Shown here piece after piece: positions 51,618 through 60,048 of a stretch of DNA of 64,000 nucleotides. The notes beneath the pieces are model-generated. The model had not been told where the DNA came from, made no database searches, and was given only the letters and a program-made list of their open reading frames with translations. Made by a program: the position numbers and the translations under genes. Position 1 is the first letter of the stretch; each line of letters begins with the position of its first letter. This DNA comes from Bacteroidota bacterium (GTDB taxonomy: Bacteria; Bacteroidota; Bacteroidia; 2-12-FULL-35-15), in assembly GCA_025963775.1 (NCBI GenBank), contig JAOQAD010000015.1, positions 62,001 through 126,000 of the forward strand, given 5' to 3'.

Positions 51618-52745
51618 ATGATCGAAGAAACATTACAACGTACATTTCTTGGAAACACCCTGGAAAATTATTGCTGGTTTGCCGGCATCATCTTTATCGG
51701 GCTGATATTTTTGAGATTGCTTTCAAAGCTACTCGCCTTATTCATTTTTCGCTTTGTCAAAAAATATTCCACCGGCGTGGGATCCGACAAACTGATGTTC
51801 CTTTTGAAGAAGCCGCTGAACATATTCATCCTGCTGATCACATTCTATCTTGCTTTTAACCGCCTCGATTTTCCGGCCGAATGGCGCATCGTTCCTGTGG
51901 AGCACTTCGGGATCCGGCTGGTGATGTACCGCCTGTTCCAGATCGCCATTGTAGGCTCGCTTACATGGATCCTGCTGCGCCTTACGGATTTCCTCGGGCT
52001 GGTGATGATGTACCGTGCATCGCTCACCGAATCAAAATCGGATGACCAATTGGTTCCTTTTGTAAAGGAATCGATCAAAGTGATCCTTGTGATCTTCTCT
52101 GTGTTCTTTATGCTGGGCGCGATCTTCAAGCTGAACATCGCTTCGCTCATCGCGGGGCTTGGGATCGGCGGACTTGCGATCGCCCTGGCTGCCAAGGAAT
52201 CCCTCGAGAACCTTCTCGGCTCCTTCACTATTTTTCTCGACAGGCCTTTCATCATCGGTGACCTGATCCGCATTGGCGGCATCGAGGGACATGTGGAGAA
52301 GATCGGCTTCAGGAGCACCCGCATCCGCACGCTGGAGAAAAGCTTTGTGACCGTTCCGAATAAAAAATTAGTGGACAGCGAGCTGGACAATCTCTCGCTG
52401 CGGATCCAGCGCAGGGCCAAGTTCAGCATCGGCTTAACATACGAGACCAAAGCGTCGCAGTTCAAAAAGATCATCTCGGAGATCCAGGCTTACGTGGAGA
52501 AACACCCGCATGTATTGCCGAATGAAACACGTGTGCGGCTGTTTGAATTCGATGCAAGCTCACTTAACATCATGGTGCTTTATTTCGTGGATACGCTGGA
52601 GTACGATGTGTACCTCGACGTGCGCGAAGAGATCAATTACCGCATCATGGAGATCGTTGATAATAACGGCGCCTCTTTCGCCTACCCAACCACTACGGTG
52701 ATCATGAAGAATAATTTGAATTCGCCATCCGGCATTTTGCCCTGA
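51618..52745 (+). CDS. MscS-family mechanosensitive channel
   Basis: 375 residues. N-terminal membrane helices (about 20-160) are followed by the pore-lining helix and beta domain: LNIASLIAGLGIGGLAIALAAKESLENLLGSFTIFLDRPFIIGD, then IGGIEGHVEKIGFRSTRIRT and TVPNKKLVDSELDNLS. These are the MscS signatures. The channel opens under membrane tension and lets solutes out at osmotic downshock. A repeat of family R4 lies just downstream. Confidence 0.9.
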   Translation: MIEETLQRTFLGNTLENYCWFAGIIFIGLIFLRLLSKLLALFIFRFVKKYSTGVGSDKLMFLLKKPLNIFILLITFYLAFNRLDFPAEWRIVPVEHFGIRLVMYRLFQIAIVGSLTWILLRLTDFLGLVMMYRASLTESKSDDQLVPFVKESIKVILVIFSVFFMLGAIFKLNIASLIAGLGIGGLAIALAAKESLENLLGSFTIFLDRPFIIGDLIRIGGIEGHVEKIGFRSTRIRTLEKSFVTVPNKKLVDSELDNLSLRIQRRAKFSIGLTYETKASQFKKIISEIQAYVEKHPHVLPNETRVRLFEFDASSLNIMVLYFVDTLEYDVYLDVREEINYRIMEIVDNNGASFAYPTTTVIMKNNLNSPSGILP

Positions 52746-53082
52746 ATCCAACTGGTCCTTTGCGAAACGTCATTGCGAGTGTTAACGAAGCAATCTCATT
52801 TTTGTTAACAGATCGCTTCTTTTGTTATGGCAGATTACAATGGAAGACTGGGTGGAATATTTTCCCCGCTGTTTTTTTTGTACAATAAAACAGAACTCCT
52901 GTCGTTAAATACCCAAATCATCCCCGGTTTTACATCCCCGTAATTCGTATTGATATAAGTCCAGGAACGTTCATTCGTTCTCATCCCCGCTTGTATAGTA
53001 ATTTTCTGACTGTGTGGAATCATGCCCTGAATCGCATCCTGCTATCAGAAAAAGGAATCGTTAACCCTAAAACTATATAGCC
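52746..53082. other. Intergenic stretch with R4 repeat; possible small ORF on minus strand
   Basis: The first part carries the R4 repeat (52768-52826). On the minus strand, 52835-53023 is open for 62 codons (starting MIPHSQKITIQAG), but it has no recognised family, start context or conservation signal and is not called. The last 40 bases form the tonB leader. Confidence 0.5.
52768..52826. repeat. Degenerate palindromic repeat, family R4
   Basis: CGTCATTGCGAGTGTTAACG continues to AAGCAATCTC, and an imperfect inverted copy (AGATCGCTTC ... TTATGGCA) follows at about 52810-52832. The CGTCATTGCGAG ... GAAGCAATCTC pattern is a widespread intergenic repeat type in bacteria. Confidence 0.55.
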
Positions 53083-53874
53083 ATGACAACCCAATTCAAC
53101 TCCGAAGAGAATTTCAACGAGCTCATCTTTGAAAACCGCCACAAGGATTACGGCGCTTATGCCATCCGCAGCAGCTATAATGACGCAGTAACCAAAAGCA
53201 TGGCCATCACGCTTACCGCAGTGAGCCTGCTGGTGGGAATGCTGGTATATGCAAGCAATACCGATACAAAAGCTCCGCTTACTGATGTTCTTACCACAAC
53301 AATCTGTGACTTTGGAACTGTAGTGGAGATCCAGAAGCCTGACAAGCCCGATCAAAAGGTGGAAGCTCCGAAAGATCCGCTGCCGCCTAAAACCGACAAT
53401 ATGAACATGGCAGCAACAGATGATCCTACAAAATCAGTTGGCAAAACAGTAGAAGAGATGAACCCGGGAGCTGTGCAGGTGGATTCCGGGGCAACAGATA
53501 CAAAGTCCAAAGAAGTTGAGCTTCCACCGGTAACTCCTCCTCCTGTAGATCTGACTCCTAAAACCATTGTGGATGTGATGCCGGAGTTTGACGGCGATGT
53601 ATACAAATTTGTGCGCGATCACCTGCAATACCCGCAAGTGGCCATTGAGAACGGCACACAGGGAACGGTTTATCTCTCTTTCATCATTGAAAAGGACGGC
53701 TCGGTAACAGAAGTGAAAATGCTTGGAAAGGAAAAGGATAAAGTAGGTGATGGCTGCACAGAAGAAGCCATGAGAGTGATCAGATCGATGCCGAAGTGGA
53801 AACCGGGCATCAACAAAGGAGAACCGGCCCGCGTGGTGATCAATCTTCCTGTGCGGTTCCGCCTGAAGCAATAA
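53083..53874 (+). CDS. tonB: Energy transducer TonB
   Basis: 263 residues. The cytoplasmic N-terminus has the Bacteroidota TonB start (SEENFNELIFENRHKDYGAY), followed by one membrane helix (about 44-60), a Pro/Lys/Asp-rich spacer, and a TonB C-terminal domain from about 165 (DGDVYKFVRDHLQYPQVAIE ... GTVYLSFIIEKDGSVTEVKM ... WKPGINKGEPARVVINLPVRF). It couples proton motive force to outer membrane receptors. exbB-like and exbD-like genes follow after a hairpin, with a second TonB-type gene beyond them. Confidence 0.9.
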   Translation: MTTQFNSEENFNELIFENRHKDYGAYAIRSSYNDAVTKSMAITLTAVSLLVGMLVYASNTDTKAPLTDVLTTTICDFGTVVEIQKPDKPDQKVEAPKDPLPPKTDNMNMAATDDPTKSVGKTVEEMNPGAVQVDSGATDTKSKEVELPPVTPPPVDLTPKTIVDVMPEFDGDVYKFVRDHLQYPQVAIENGTQGTVYLSFIIEKDGSVTEVKMLGKEKDKVGDGCTEEAMRVIRSMPKWKPGINKGEPARVVINLPVRFRLKQ

Positions 53875-53937
53875 ACAATCGGGTGTTTATAAATCGCCAC
53901 CCGGCTTAAAAAAGCGCGCTGGCATATAATTAATTTA

Positions 53938-53976
53938 GCAATCGTGAGTTAATACACTCATGATTGCTTTTTTTTT
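53938..53976 (+). terminator. Terminator between tonB and the ExbB-like gene
   Basis: GCAATCGTGAGT pairs with ACTCATGATTGC (one G-T pair) around TAATAC and is followed by nine Ts, 20 bases before the ATG at 53996. Confidence 0.85.
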
Positions 53977-53995
53977 AACATTAAATCCTATAAAG

Positions 53996-54736
53996 ATGTT
54001 CAATTCCATTCTATTGCAAATTGTAAGCAATGGCGCTGCAGCTGCCACACAAATCACCGATACAGCCCATGCTGCCGCAGCGCAGCTTACACAGGTGCCG
54101 GTGCCTGTAAAGCAGGATTCGCTGTCGCTGCTCGACCTTATCATGAAAGGCGGTTTCGTTATGATCCCGATGGGAATCCTGTCCGTCATCACGATCTATT
54201 TTTTCTTTGAGCGCCTGATGACCATCAGCAAAGCCTCGAAGATGGATGTGAACTTTATGAACCATATCAAGGATTACATTCATAACGGAAACCTCGATGC
54301 TGCAAAAGCATTGTGTAAAAATACCACTGCGCCTGCAGCGCGCATGATCGAAAAAGGGATCAGCCGCATTGGCAAGCCGATCAAAGAGATCGAAGAATCA
54401 ATGGAAGCTGTGGGCAAGCTGGAGATCAACCGCCTTGAAAAGAACCTGAGCGTACTGAGCCTGATCGGCCGGATCGCCCCTATTTTCGGTTTCATCGGGA
54501 CCATTGCCGGGGTTATTAAAATTTTCTATGACATCTCGTTGACCGATAATATCAGCATTGGCGTTATCTCTTCCGGCCTTTACCAGAAAATGATCACGTC
54601 CGCTTCCGGCTTACTGATCGGCCTGATTGCTTTTATCGGCTATTACATTTTAAACGCGATGCTCGATAAAACGATCAATAAAATGGAAACTGCATCTGTC
54701 CAGTTCCTGGATATCCTGCATGGGCCGGGAAAATAG
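53996..54736 (+). CDS. exbB: MotA/TolQ/ExbB proton channel family protein
   Basis: 246 residues from the ATG at 53996; a farther-upstream frame from 53960 runs through the terminator hairpin and is not used. One helix (about 44-64: GGFVMIPMGILSVITIYFFFE) is followed by a cytoplasmic region and two more helices (LIGRIAPIFGFIGTIAGVIKIF and ASGLLIGLIAFIGYYIL), the TolQ/ExbB pattern. It forms the proton channel with ExbD that energises TonB. exbD follows 37 bp downstream. Confidence 0.9.
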   Translation: MFNSILLQIVSNGAAAATQITDTAHAAAAQLTQVPVPVKQDSLSLLDLIMKGGFVMIPMGILSVITIYFFFERLMTISKASKMDVNFMNHIKDYIHNGNLDAAKALCKNTTAPAARMIEKGISRIGKPIKEIEESMEAVGKLEINRLEKNLSVLSLIGRIAPIFGFIGTIAGVIKIFYDISLTDNISIGVISSGLYQKMITSASGLLIGLIAFIGYYILNAMLDKTINKMETASVQFLDILHGPGK

Positions 54737-54773
54737 TTCATATCACAATCAACAAATCCAATGATCAATTAAC

Positions 54774-55181
54774 ATGAAAATAAAACGCAGACATAAAGAA
54801 GGAGCTGAAGTAAGCACGGAGTCGTTAAACGACATCATGTTCTTTCTTTTGCTGTTCTTTCTCATCATATCAACAATGGTAAACCCAAGTGTGCTGAAGT
54901 TAACGCTGCCGAGTTCTCAGCCGGGTGTACAGATGCAGAAAGTTCCGATTACAATTGAGGTGGATGCCAATCATCAGTATGTAATAAACAAGACAGCTAT
55001 TCCGTTCACTGATTTGGAGAATGCACTCAAGATAGAAATAGCAAAGATCGTGGACGGCACTCCTACCGTAGTCCTGAAATTTGACAACACCCTTACCATA
55101 CAGGATCTTGCAGATGTGATGCAGATCGGCTATGCATTAGGTGTGAAGATGGTACTGGCAACAAAACCTCCTAACAAATAA
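54774..55181 (+). CDS. exbD: ExbD/TolR family protein
   Basis: 135 residues. The single helix at the N-terminus follows STESLNDIMFFLLLFFLIISTM, with the conserved Asp in LNDIMFF that carries protons in this family. The periplasmic part (VLKLTLPSSQPGVQMQKVPIT ... GYALGVKMVLATKPPNK) matches ExbD. The next gene begins 4 bases after its stop. Confidence 0.92.
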   Translation: MKIKRRHKEGAEVSTESLNDIMFFLLLFFLIISTMVNPSVLKLTLPSSQPGVQMQKVPITIEVDANHQYVINKTAIPFTDLENALKIEIAKIVDGTPTVVLKFDNTLTIQDLADVMQIGYALGVKMVLATKPPNK

Positions 55182-55185
55182 TATT

Positions 55186-55992
55186 ATGGAAGCACAAGCC
55201 GAAAACAAGAACAGGTACATTGCACTGGCCTTTACCGTAGGATTTCACGCATTGTTATTTTTACTTTTTATCCTCGTTGTATTCATTACCCCGATCCCGC
55301 CGTTTGAGATCAAGCCGGTTCCTGAAATAGAGATAGGGCTGGGAATGGAAGGTATGGGACAGGATCCCGGCGGAAGTGGCGATCATTCTAAAGACCTTGC
55401 AACTTCAATGGATGCAGCAACGGTAACAAAAACAGCAACTTCCGATGCTCCGAATGTGATCACAGATCCAACGGAAACCGATGTGCCAATGAAGACAAAT
55501 CCTGATAACACTAAGGATGTGAAGGAAGATGTAAAAACACCGGCTGAACAGCAGGCGAGCTCCGAGCTGCTGAATGCGCTTGCAAAGCTGAAGCATAAAA
55601 ATGGCGGAAAAGGTGAAGGAGACGGAAAAACAGGAGGCTCGGGAGAAGGAAAAGGTGCAGGAGTGGGTGATGGAGATGATGATGGGAAAGGAAACAGGCC
55701 GGGTATCGGGCAGGGAAAAGGCGGATTTGAGCTTAGGGGCAGGTCACTGGTCAACAGGCCTGACCGCCTGACAGATGCAACAGAAGAGGGTATTGTGGTA
55801 GTAGAAATAATTGTAGATGCAAGCGGGAAAGTCATCAAGGCTACAGCAGGTGAAAAAGGCTCTACAACGTTCAGCTCAAAGCTGTATTCAAAAGCCCGGC
55901 TGGCTGCATATGACGCAACATTCAGCCCGCGTACCGATGGCTCCACAGAACCGCAGCGGGGAACCTACACATTCGTATTCACACTCGAATAA
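55186..55992 (+). CDS. Second TonB-like protein with Gly-rich linker
   Basis: 268 residues. One N-terminal membrane helix (IALAFTVGFHALLFLLFILVVFI), an acidic/Thr-rich spacer, a Gly/Lys-rich linker (about 137-180: HKNGGKGEGDGKTGGSGEGK) and a short TonB-type C-terminal domain (EGIVVVEIIVDASGKVIKATAGE ... RGTYTFVFTLE). It ends the exbB-exbD-tonB run. Its division of labour with the upstream TonB at 53083 is unknown. Confidence 0.82.
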   Translation: MEAQAENKNRYIALAFTVGFHALLFLLFILVVFITPIPPFEIKPVPEIEIGLGMEGMGQDPGGSGDHSKDLATSMDAATVTKTATSDAPNVITDPTETDVPMKTNPDNTKDVKEDVKTPAEQQASSELLNALAKLKHKNGGKGEGDGKTGGSGEGKGAGVGDGDDDGKGNRPGIGQGKGGFELRGRSLVNRPDRLTDATEEGIVVVEIIVDASGKVIKATAGEKGSTTFSSKLYSKARLAAYDATFSPRTDGSTEPQRGTYTFVFTLE

Positions 55993-56036
55993 AATTCTCC
56001 TACTTTTGTGAAGAGTATTTTTCGCAAAGTATATAA

Positions 56037-57332
56037 ATGAATTACCAGCAAACATTAGATTACCTCTACAGCCAGCTCCCCATGTTCCAGCGTGTGGGAG
56101 CAGCTGCTTATAAGGCAGATCTCAATAATACGATCGCCATCTGCAGCCTGCTCGGCAATCCTGAAAATAAATTCCGCTCCATCCACATTGCCGGAACCAA
56201 TGGGAAGGGCTCCACTTCACACATGCTTGCTTCCATTTTGCAGGAAGCAGGATTGAAGGTCGGGCTTTACACTTCCCCGCATTTAAAGGATTTCAGGGAA
56301 CGGATAAAAATTAATGGTGAGATGATCCCCGAAAAAAATGTGGTGGAATTCGTGGAAAAGTACAAGCATGATTTTGAAAAAATTCAACCCTCATTTTTTG
56401 AAATGACGGTCGGGCTGGCTTTTGATCATTTTGCAAATGAAAAGGTGGATATTGCCGTGATAGAAGTCGGCTTGGGCGGAAGGCTCGATTCCACCAACGT
56501 GATCACGCCGCTTGTTTCCGTGATCACCAACATCAGCTTTGACCATACTGCTTTGCTTGGAAATACGCTGGAGCTGATCGCAGGCGAGAAAGCCGGGATC
56601 ATAAAAAATAAAATTCCGGTTGTGATCGGTGAAACAACAGCTGAAACAAAAGAAGTATTCATTGCAAAAGCAAAAGAACAGCAAACTGAAATTGTTTTTG
56701 CAGAAGAAATTTATCAGGTGAAGAATGCCAGGCAGGTAAACAGTGAAGGGCTGTACCTGCAGCTGACTATGCAAAAGAACGGGACAACTGTTTACGAAAG
56801 CCTGTTAAGCGAGCTTCCCGGATTATACCAGCAAAAGAACATTGCAACTGTTTTGTCAGCAGTCGACGAATTGAACAGGCAGGATTTTGAACTGACTGAA
56901 GGCATCATTCGCAGCGGAATTAAGCATGTGATCAGGAATACGGGATTGCTCGGCCGCTGGCAGGTGCTTGCTCAAAACCCTCTGACCATAGCCGATACAG
57001 GACACAATGAAGCGGGGATCAACGAAGTGCTGAAACAAATTGCACTTACACCGCATGAGCAATTACATGTTGTGTTGGGAATGGTGAACGACAAGGACAT
57101 CTCCAGTATATTAAAAATGCTTCCAACTGCTGCAGCTTATTATTTCTGCAGGGCAACTATTCCAAGGGCGCTGGATACGAATGAGCTTGCGTTACAGGCC
57201 GCGGCATCCGGCTTAAAAGGCACAGTTCATGATTCCGTTAAGGATGCGCTTGCAGCAGCAAGGAGATCCGCCGGGGCAAAAGACCTTGTATTTGTAGGCG
57301 GCAGCACTTTTACCGTTGCTGAAGTGGTTTAA
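56037..57332 (+). CDS. folC: Bifunctional folylpolyglutamate synthase / dihydrofolate synthase
   Basis: 431 residues, normal length. The ATP loop is IAGTNGKGSTSHMLASI (53-60 core), with LYTSPHLKDFRERIKINGEMI, VIEVGLGGRLDSTNVI (Mur ligase-type) and ADTGHNEAGINEVLKQI. It adds glutamate to dihydropteroate and to folates. Its TAA overlaps the convergent stop of the receptor gene (TTAA at 57329-57332). Confidence 0.93.
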   Translation: MNYQQTLDYLYSQLPMFQRVGAAAYKADLNNTIAICSLLGNPENKFRSIHIAGTNGKGSTSHMLASILQEAGLKVGLYTSPHLKDFRERIKINGEMIPEKNVVEFVEKYKHDFEKIQPSFFEMTVGLAFDHFANEKVDIAVIEVGLGGRLDSTNVITPLVSVITNISFDHTALLGNTLELIAGEKAGIIKNKIPVVIGETTAETKEVFIAKAKEQQTEIVFAEEIYQVKNARQVNSEGLYLQLTMQKNGTTVYESLLSELPGLYQQKNIATVLSAVDELNRQDFELTEGIIRSGIKHVIRNTGLLGRWQVLAQNPLTIADTGHNEAGINEVLKQIALTPHEQLHVVLGMVNDKDISSILKMLPTAAAYYFCRATIPRALDTNELALQAAASGLKGTVHDSVKDALAAARRSAGAKDLVFVGGSTFTVAEVV

Positions 57333-59758
57333 TTGGAACCGATCCTGCTCTTCTCATCATCCGCACCGGTATTCCTGCGCATCCGCGATCCTTTGCCATC
57401 CCCGAATTTATACGAGATGTTTAAATTCACTACGCGTGTATCACGTTTGGCGGTCCAGTTCTCATTCACATTTCCGAAGTCGGTAATGCCGCTCGGATAA
57501 GCATTCCAGAACACATCCGAAACATTCAGCGTGATGGAGCCGCGCTTTTTCAGGATCGATTTCTGAATTCCCAATGTTAAATTAGAATTGGATTTGATCA
57601 GCGTTACGCCATACAGGTTCTTATAACTGTACTCGAAGCTGGCTTCCGCCGACAGGCCTTCCATGATCGAAAAGCTGTTGCTTGTGTTGATGTAGAAGGA
57701 TGGAATTCCCTGGCTGATCGTGTATTTATTGATCGTTCCGGTGTACACGCCATAATAGGAAAGAAGGCTGGTATTGGTCGTCCACCATTTCGTAAGGCGT
57801 TTTGAAAAGGAGAGGTTCAGGCTGTAATAATTGAATTCATCCAGGTTCACGATCGTTTGAACGGTGGTGCGCGTTTCGGAATCCTGGATCAGCACATCGG
57901 TGATATTGTCGGTAGTGATGCTGTAGCTTGCTGTTGCGAAGAAGATACTTTTGTAAGAGTAGGTCAGCTCTGTGTTGTAGGTCAATTGCGGTTTTAAATA
58001 AGGATTTCCTTCGCTGTAGGTTGTTGCATCGATGAGGCGCTTGAAGGGGTTCATCTGGTCGTAACCCGGACGGTCGATCCGCCTGCCGGCGCTTAGGTTA
58101 ATATCGTTATTGTCATTCAGTTTGAAATCAAAAAAGGCGGTCGGGAATACCTGCACATAATTGCGTGTGAATGTGCGTGCGTTCATCAGCTGCTTTCCAT
58201 AGGCAGCCGTGTGCTCGGTACGCACTCCCAACTGCAGGGAGAACTTTTTGAATTCTTTGCTGAAGTTCAGGTAGGCTGCATTGATGTTCTCGGAATACAG
58301 GAAATGGCTGCTTCTCAGGCTGTCAAAGTCATCCACGCTGTTCACGCGGTTATAGAATTCTGCATTCTTATCGGAGCTTACATAACTTGATTTTAATCCT
58401 GCATCAAATTTTGCATTGTTCTTCAACGGATTTGTATAATCCGCTTTTACCGAATAAAGGATCAGCGATCCGTTTTGTTTTCCTGTAAGGTATGTTGTGC
58501 CTAAAACACTGTCATTGCCATTTTTGTTCGTAGTGGTGAACAGCTGGTCGGTGATGTTCCAGTATTTTGCATAATCGAGGTCTACTGTCAGCTCTTTCCC
58601 TGTAGTGTCGAATTGCTGCTTCAGCTCGGCATTCAGCGAATAGTTGAACCACTCATCGTGTGAAGCATTTATAAAATCATAGCTGCTCACCCGGTTGTTG
58701 TTGCCATCGTAAATATCTGTATGGTTTTTTGCGGAAGGCTGGAATTGATTGATGACGCCTGTTCCCAGCACAGATAAAGTTGTTTTTTTAGAAAGATAAA
58801 AGTCGGCGCCCAATCTCGGCGTATGTGTGCTGAATGGAAAAATGATGTAATCATCCGTTTCAAAAACGGTGTTGAGCGTATCGCCTTCGTAGAACTTTCG
58901 GTTGAGGACAAGGTTGTTAAAGCCTTTCCTGTTGGAATAGCTGTAGTTGAAAAAGAGGTTGTACCATTTCTTTTTATAATTCAGGCTCAGGCTGCCGTTG
59001 TACTTTGCATAGCGTCCCTGTCCGTAACCAGCGCTTACATTGCCGTTGAAGCCATCGCGCCTGTTCTTCTTCATGATGATGTTGATGATGCCTGCATTTC
59101 CGGCTGCATCATATTTTGCAGAAGGATTGGTGATGATCTCGATCTTCTGGATGTTGGAAGAAGGCATTCCGCGCAGCATGTTCGCAAGGTCCTGCCCCGA
59201 CAATACCGTTGGCTTCCCGTCGATCATGATGATCACACCCTGTTTTCCTTTCAGGCTGATGTTGCCATCCTGGTCAACCAGTACACCGGGAAGTTTTTCC
59301 ATGACTTCCATGATCGATGATCCTGTTTGTACGATGCTGTTCTCAATGTTTACAACAGTTTTATCGATCTGCCGTTCAATGAAGGGTTTTTCTGCTGCAA
59401 CGGTAACTGTTTGCAATTCTTTGGAAGAAGGTGCAAGTGCGATCGTGCCGAGATCGAGAACAGGCGATGAGCTGCGCATCTCCAATGGCCTGTTCAGCTG
59501 CTCAAAGCCGGCCATCTGTACCTGCAGGAAAAAATTCCCTTCCTTAATGTTTTCAAAGTTGAATTCTCCTTTTTCATTGGTGATCTCACCTTTATATAAG
59601 GAAGAGTCGGCAGTGTTTTTTAAAATAACTGTAGCAAAAGGAACCGGGTTGTTCTGCTGATCGGCAAGGATGCCTTTTATGATGCCGCGCTCAAACTCTC
59701 TGGCAGAAAGGAGTTGAGAGGCAGTAAAGAATAACAGGAAAAGGATGCGTGTTTTCAT
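57329..59758 (-). CDS. TonB-dependent receptor-like outer membrane barrel with carboxypeptidase-regulatory domain
   Basis: 809 residues from the ATG at 59758, where the signal peptide begins (MKTRILFLLFFTASQLLSAR); the open frame above it is made of R1/R2 repeat sequence. A CarboxypepD_reg-like domain (about 26-110: GIIKGILADQQNNPVPFATVILKN) is followed by a plug domain (QTVTVAAEKPFIERQIDKTV ... VMEKLPGVLVDQDGNISLKG) and a long OMP beta-barrel ending YKFGDGKGSRMRRNTGADDE. The barrel resembles the OMP_b-brl_3 group. The substrate is unknown. It converges with folC. Confidence 0.88.
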   Translation of the reverse strand: MKTRILFLLFFTASQLLSAREFERGIIKGILADQQNNPVPFATVILKNTADSSLYKGEITNEKGEFNFENIKEGNFFLQVQMAGFEQLNRPLEMRSSSPVLDLGTIALAPSSKELQTVTVAAEKPFIERQIDKTVVNIENSIVQTGSSIMEVMEKLPGVLVDQDGNISLKGKQGVIIMIDGKPTVLSGQDLANMLRGMPSSNIQKIEIITNPSAKYDAAGNAGIINIIMKKNRRDGFNGNVSAGYGQGRYAKYNGSLSLNYKKKWYNLFFNYSYSNRKGFNNLVLNRKFYEGDTLNTVFETDDYIIFPFSTHTPRLGADFYLSKKTTLSVLGTGVINQFQPSAKNHTDIYDGNNNRVSSYDFINASHDEWFNYSLNAELKQQFDTTGKELTVDLDYAKYWNITDQLFTTTNKNGNDSVLGTTYLTGKQNGSLILYSVKADYTNPLKNNAKFDAGLKSSYVSSDKNAEFYNRVNSVDDFDSLRSSHFLYSENINAAYLNFSKEFKKFSLQLGVRTEHTAAYGKQLMNARTFTRNYVQVFPTAFFDFKLNDNNDINLSAGRRIDRPGYDQMNPFKRLIDATTYSEGNPYLKPQLTYNTELTYSYKSIFFATASYSITTDNITDVLIQDSETRTTVQTIVNLDEFNYYSLNLSFSKRLTKWWTTNTSLLSYYGVYTGTINKYTISQGIPSFYINTSNSFSIMEGLSAEASFEYSYKNLYGVTLIKSNSNLTLGIQKSILKKRGSITLNVSDVFWNAYPSGITDFGNVNENWTAKRDTRVVNLNISYKFGDGKGSRMRRNTGADDEKSRIGSN

Positions 59759-59870
59759 CTGCTTTAATTTGTTACAATAGTACGCAGCGCAGATGCTCCT
59801 TGTTTGAAGAATATGTTGAACGGTTTTATTTGAATTTTGAAAGGATTTATTTTGATACAGAGGTTGAAAT

Positions 59871-60011
59871 TTCTCGCAGAGGCGCAGAGAACGCAGGGCG
59901 AATTTATTATATGATCCCATTCGGTACCGTCATCCCGTGCCACGACACGGGATCTCACAAATGTTAGCAGTTATATTGTGGTTGTTTCTCGCAGAGGCGC
60001 AGAGAACGCAG
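59871..60011. repeat. Composite repeat: R2 direct pair around an R1 half
   Basis: An R2 unit starting TTCTCGCAGAGGCGCAGAGA occurs at 59871-59896 and again, identical over 26 bases, at 59986-60011. Between them at 59929-59963 is an R1 arm (GTCATCCCGTGCCACGACAC), one mismatch from the 4570 arm. The block lies between dsbD and the receptor gene on the same strand. Confidence 0.85.
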
Positions 60012-60048
60012 AGGTTGGAGTTGTTCTGCAATTACATTAGGTTTCCTT

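Noticed and set aside
52835-53023. 62-codon open frame on the minus strand
   Set aside because: No recognised family, start context or neighbour support; it lies in a repeat-bearing gap. It could be a remnant.
53960-53995. Upstream start for the ExbB-like gene
   Set aside because: It would place coding sequence inside the terminator hairpin and T tract; ATG at 53996 is more sensible.
55383-55946. 187-codon Ser/Pro-rich minus-strand open frame
   Set aside because: Antisense to the second TonB-like gene; its bias mirrors the Gly/Lys-rich linker on the other strand.
59758-59920. N-terminal extension of the TonB-dependent receptor-like gene
   Set aside because: The extra codons are made of intergenic repeat sequence and precede a good signal peptide starting at 59758.
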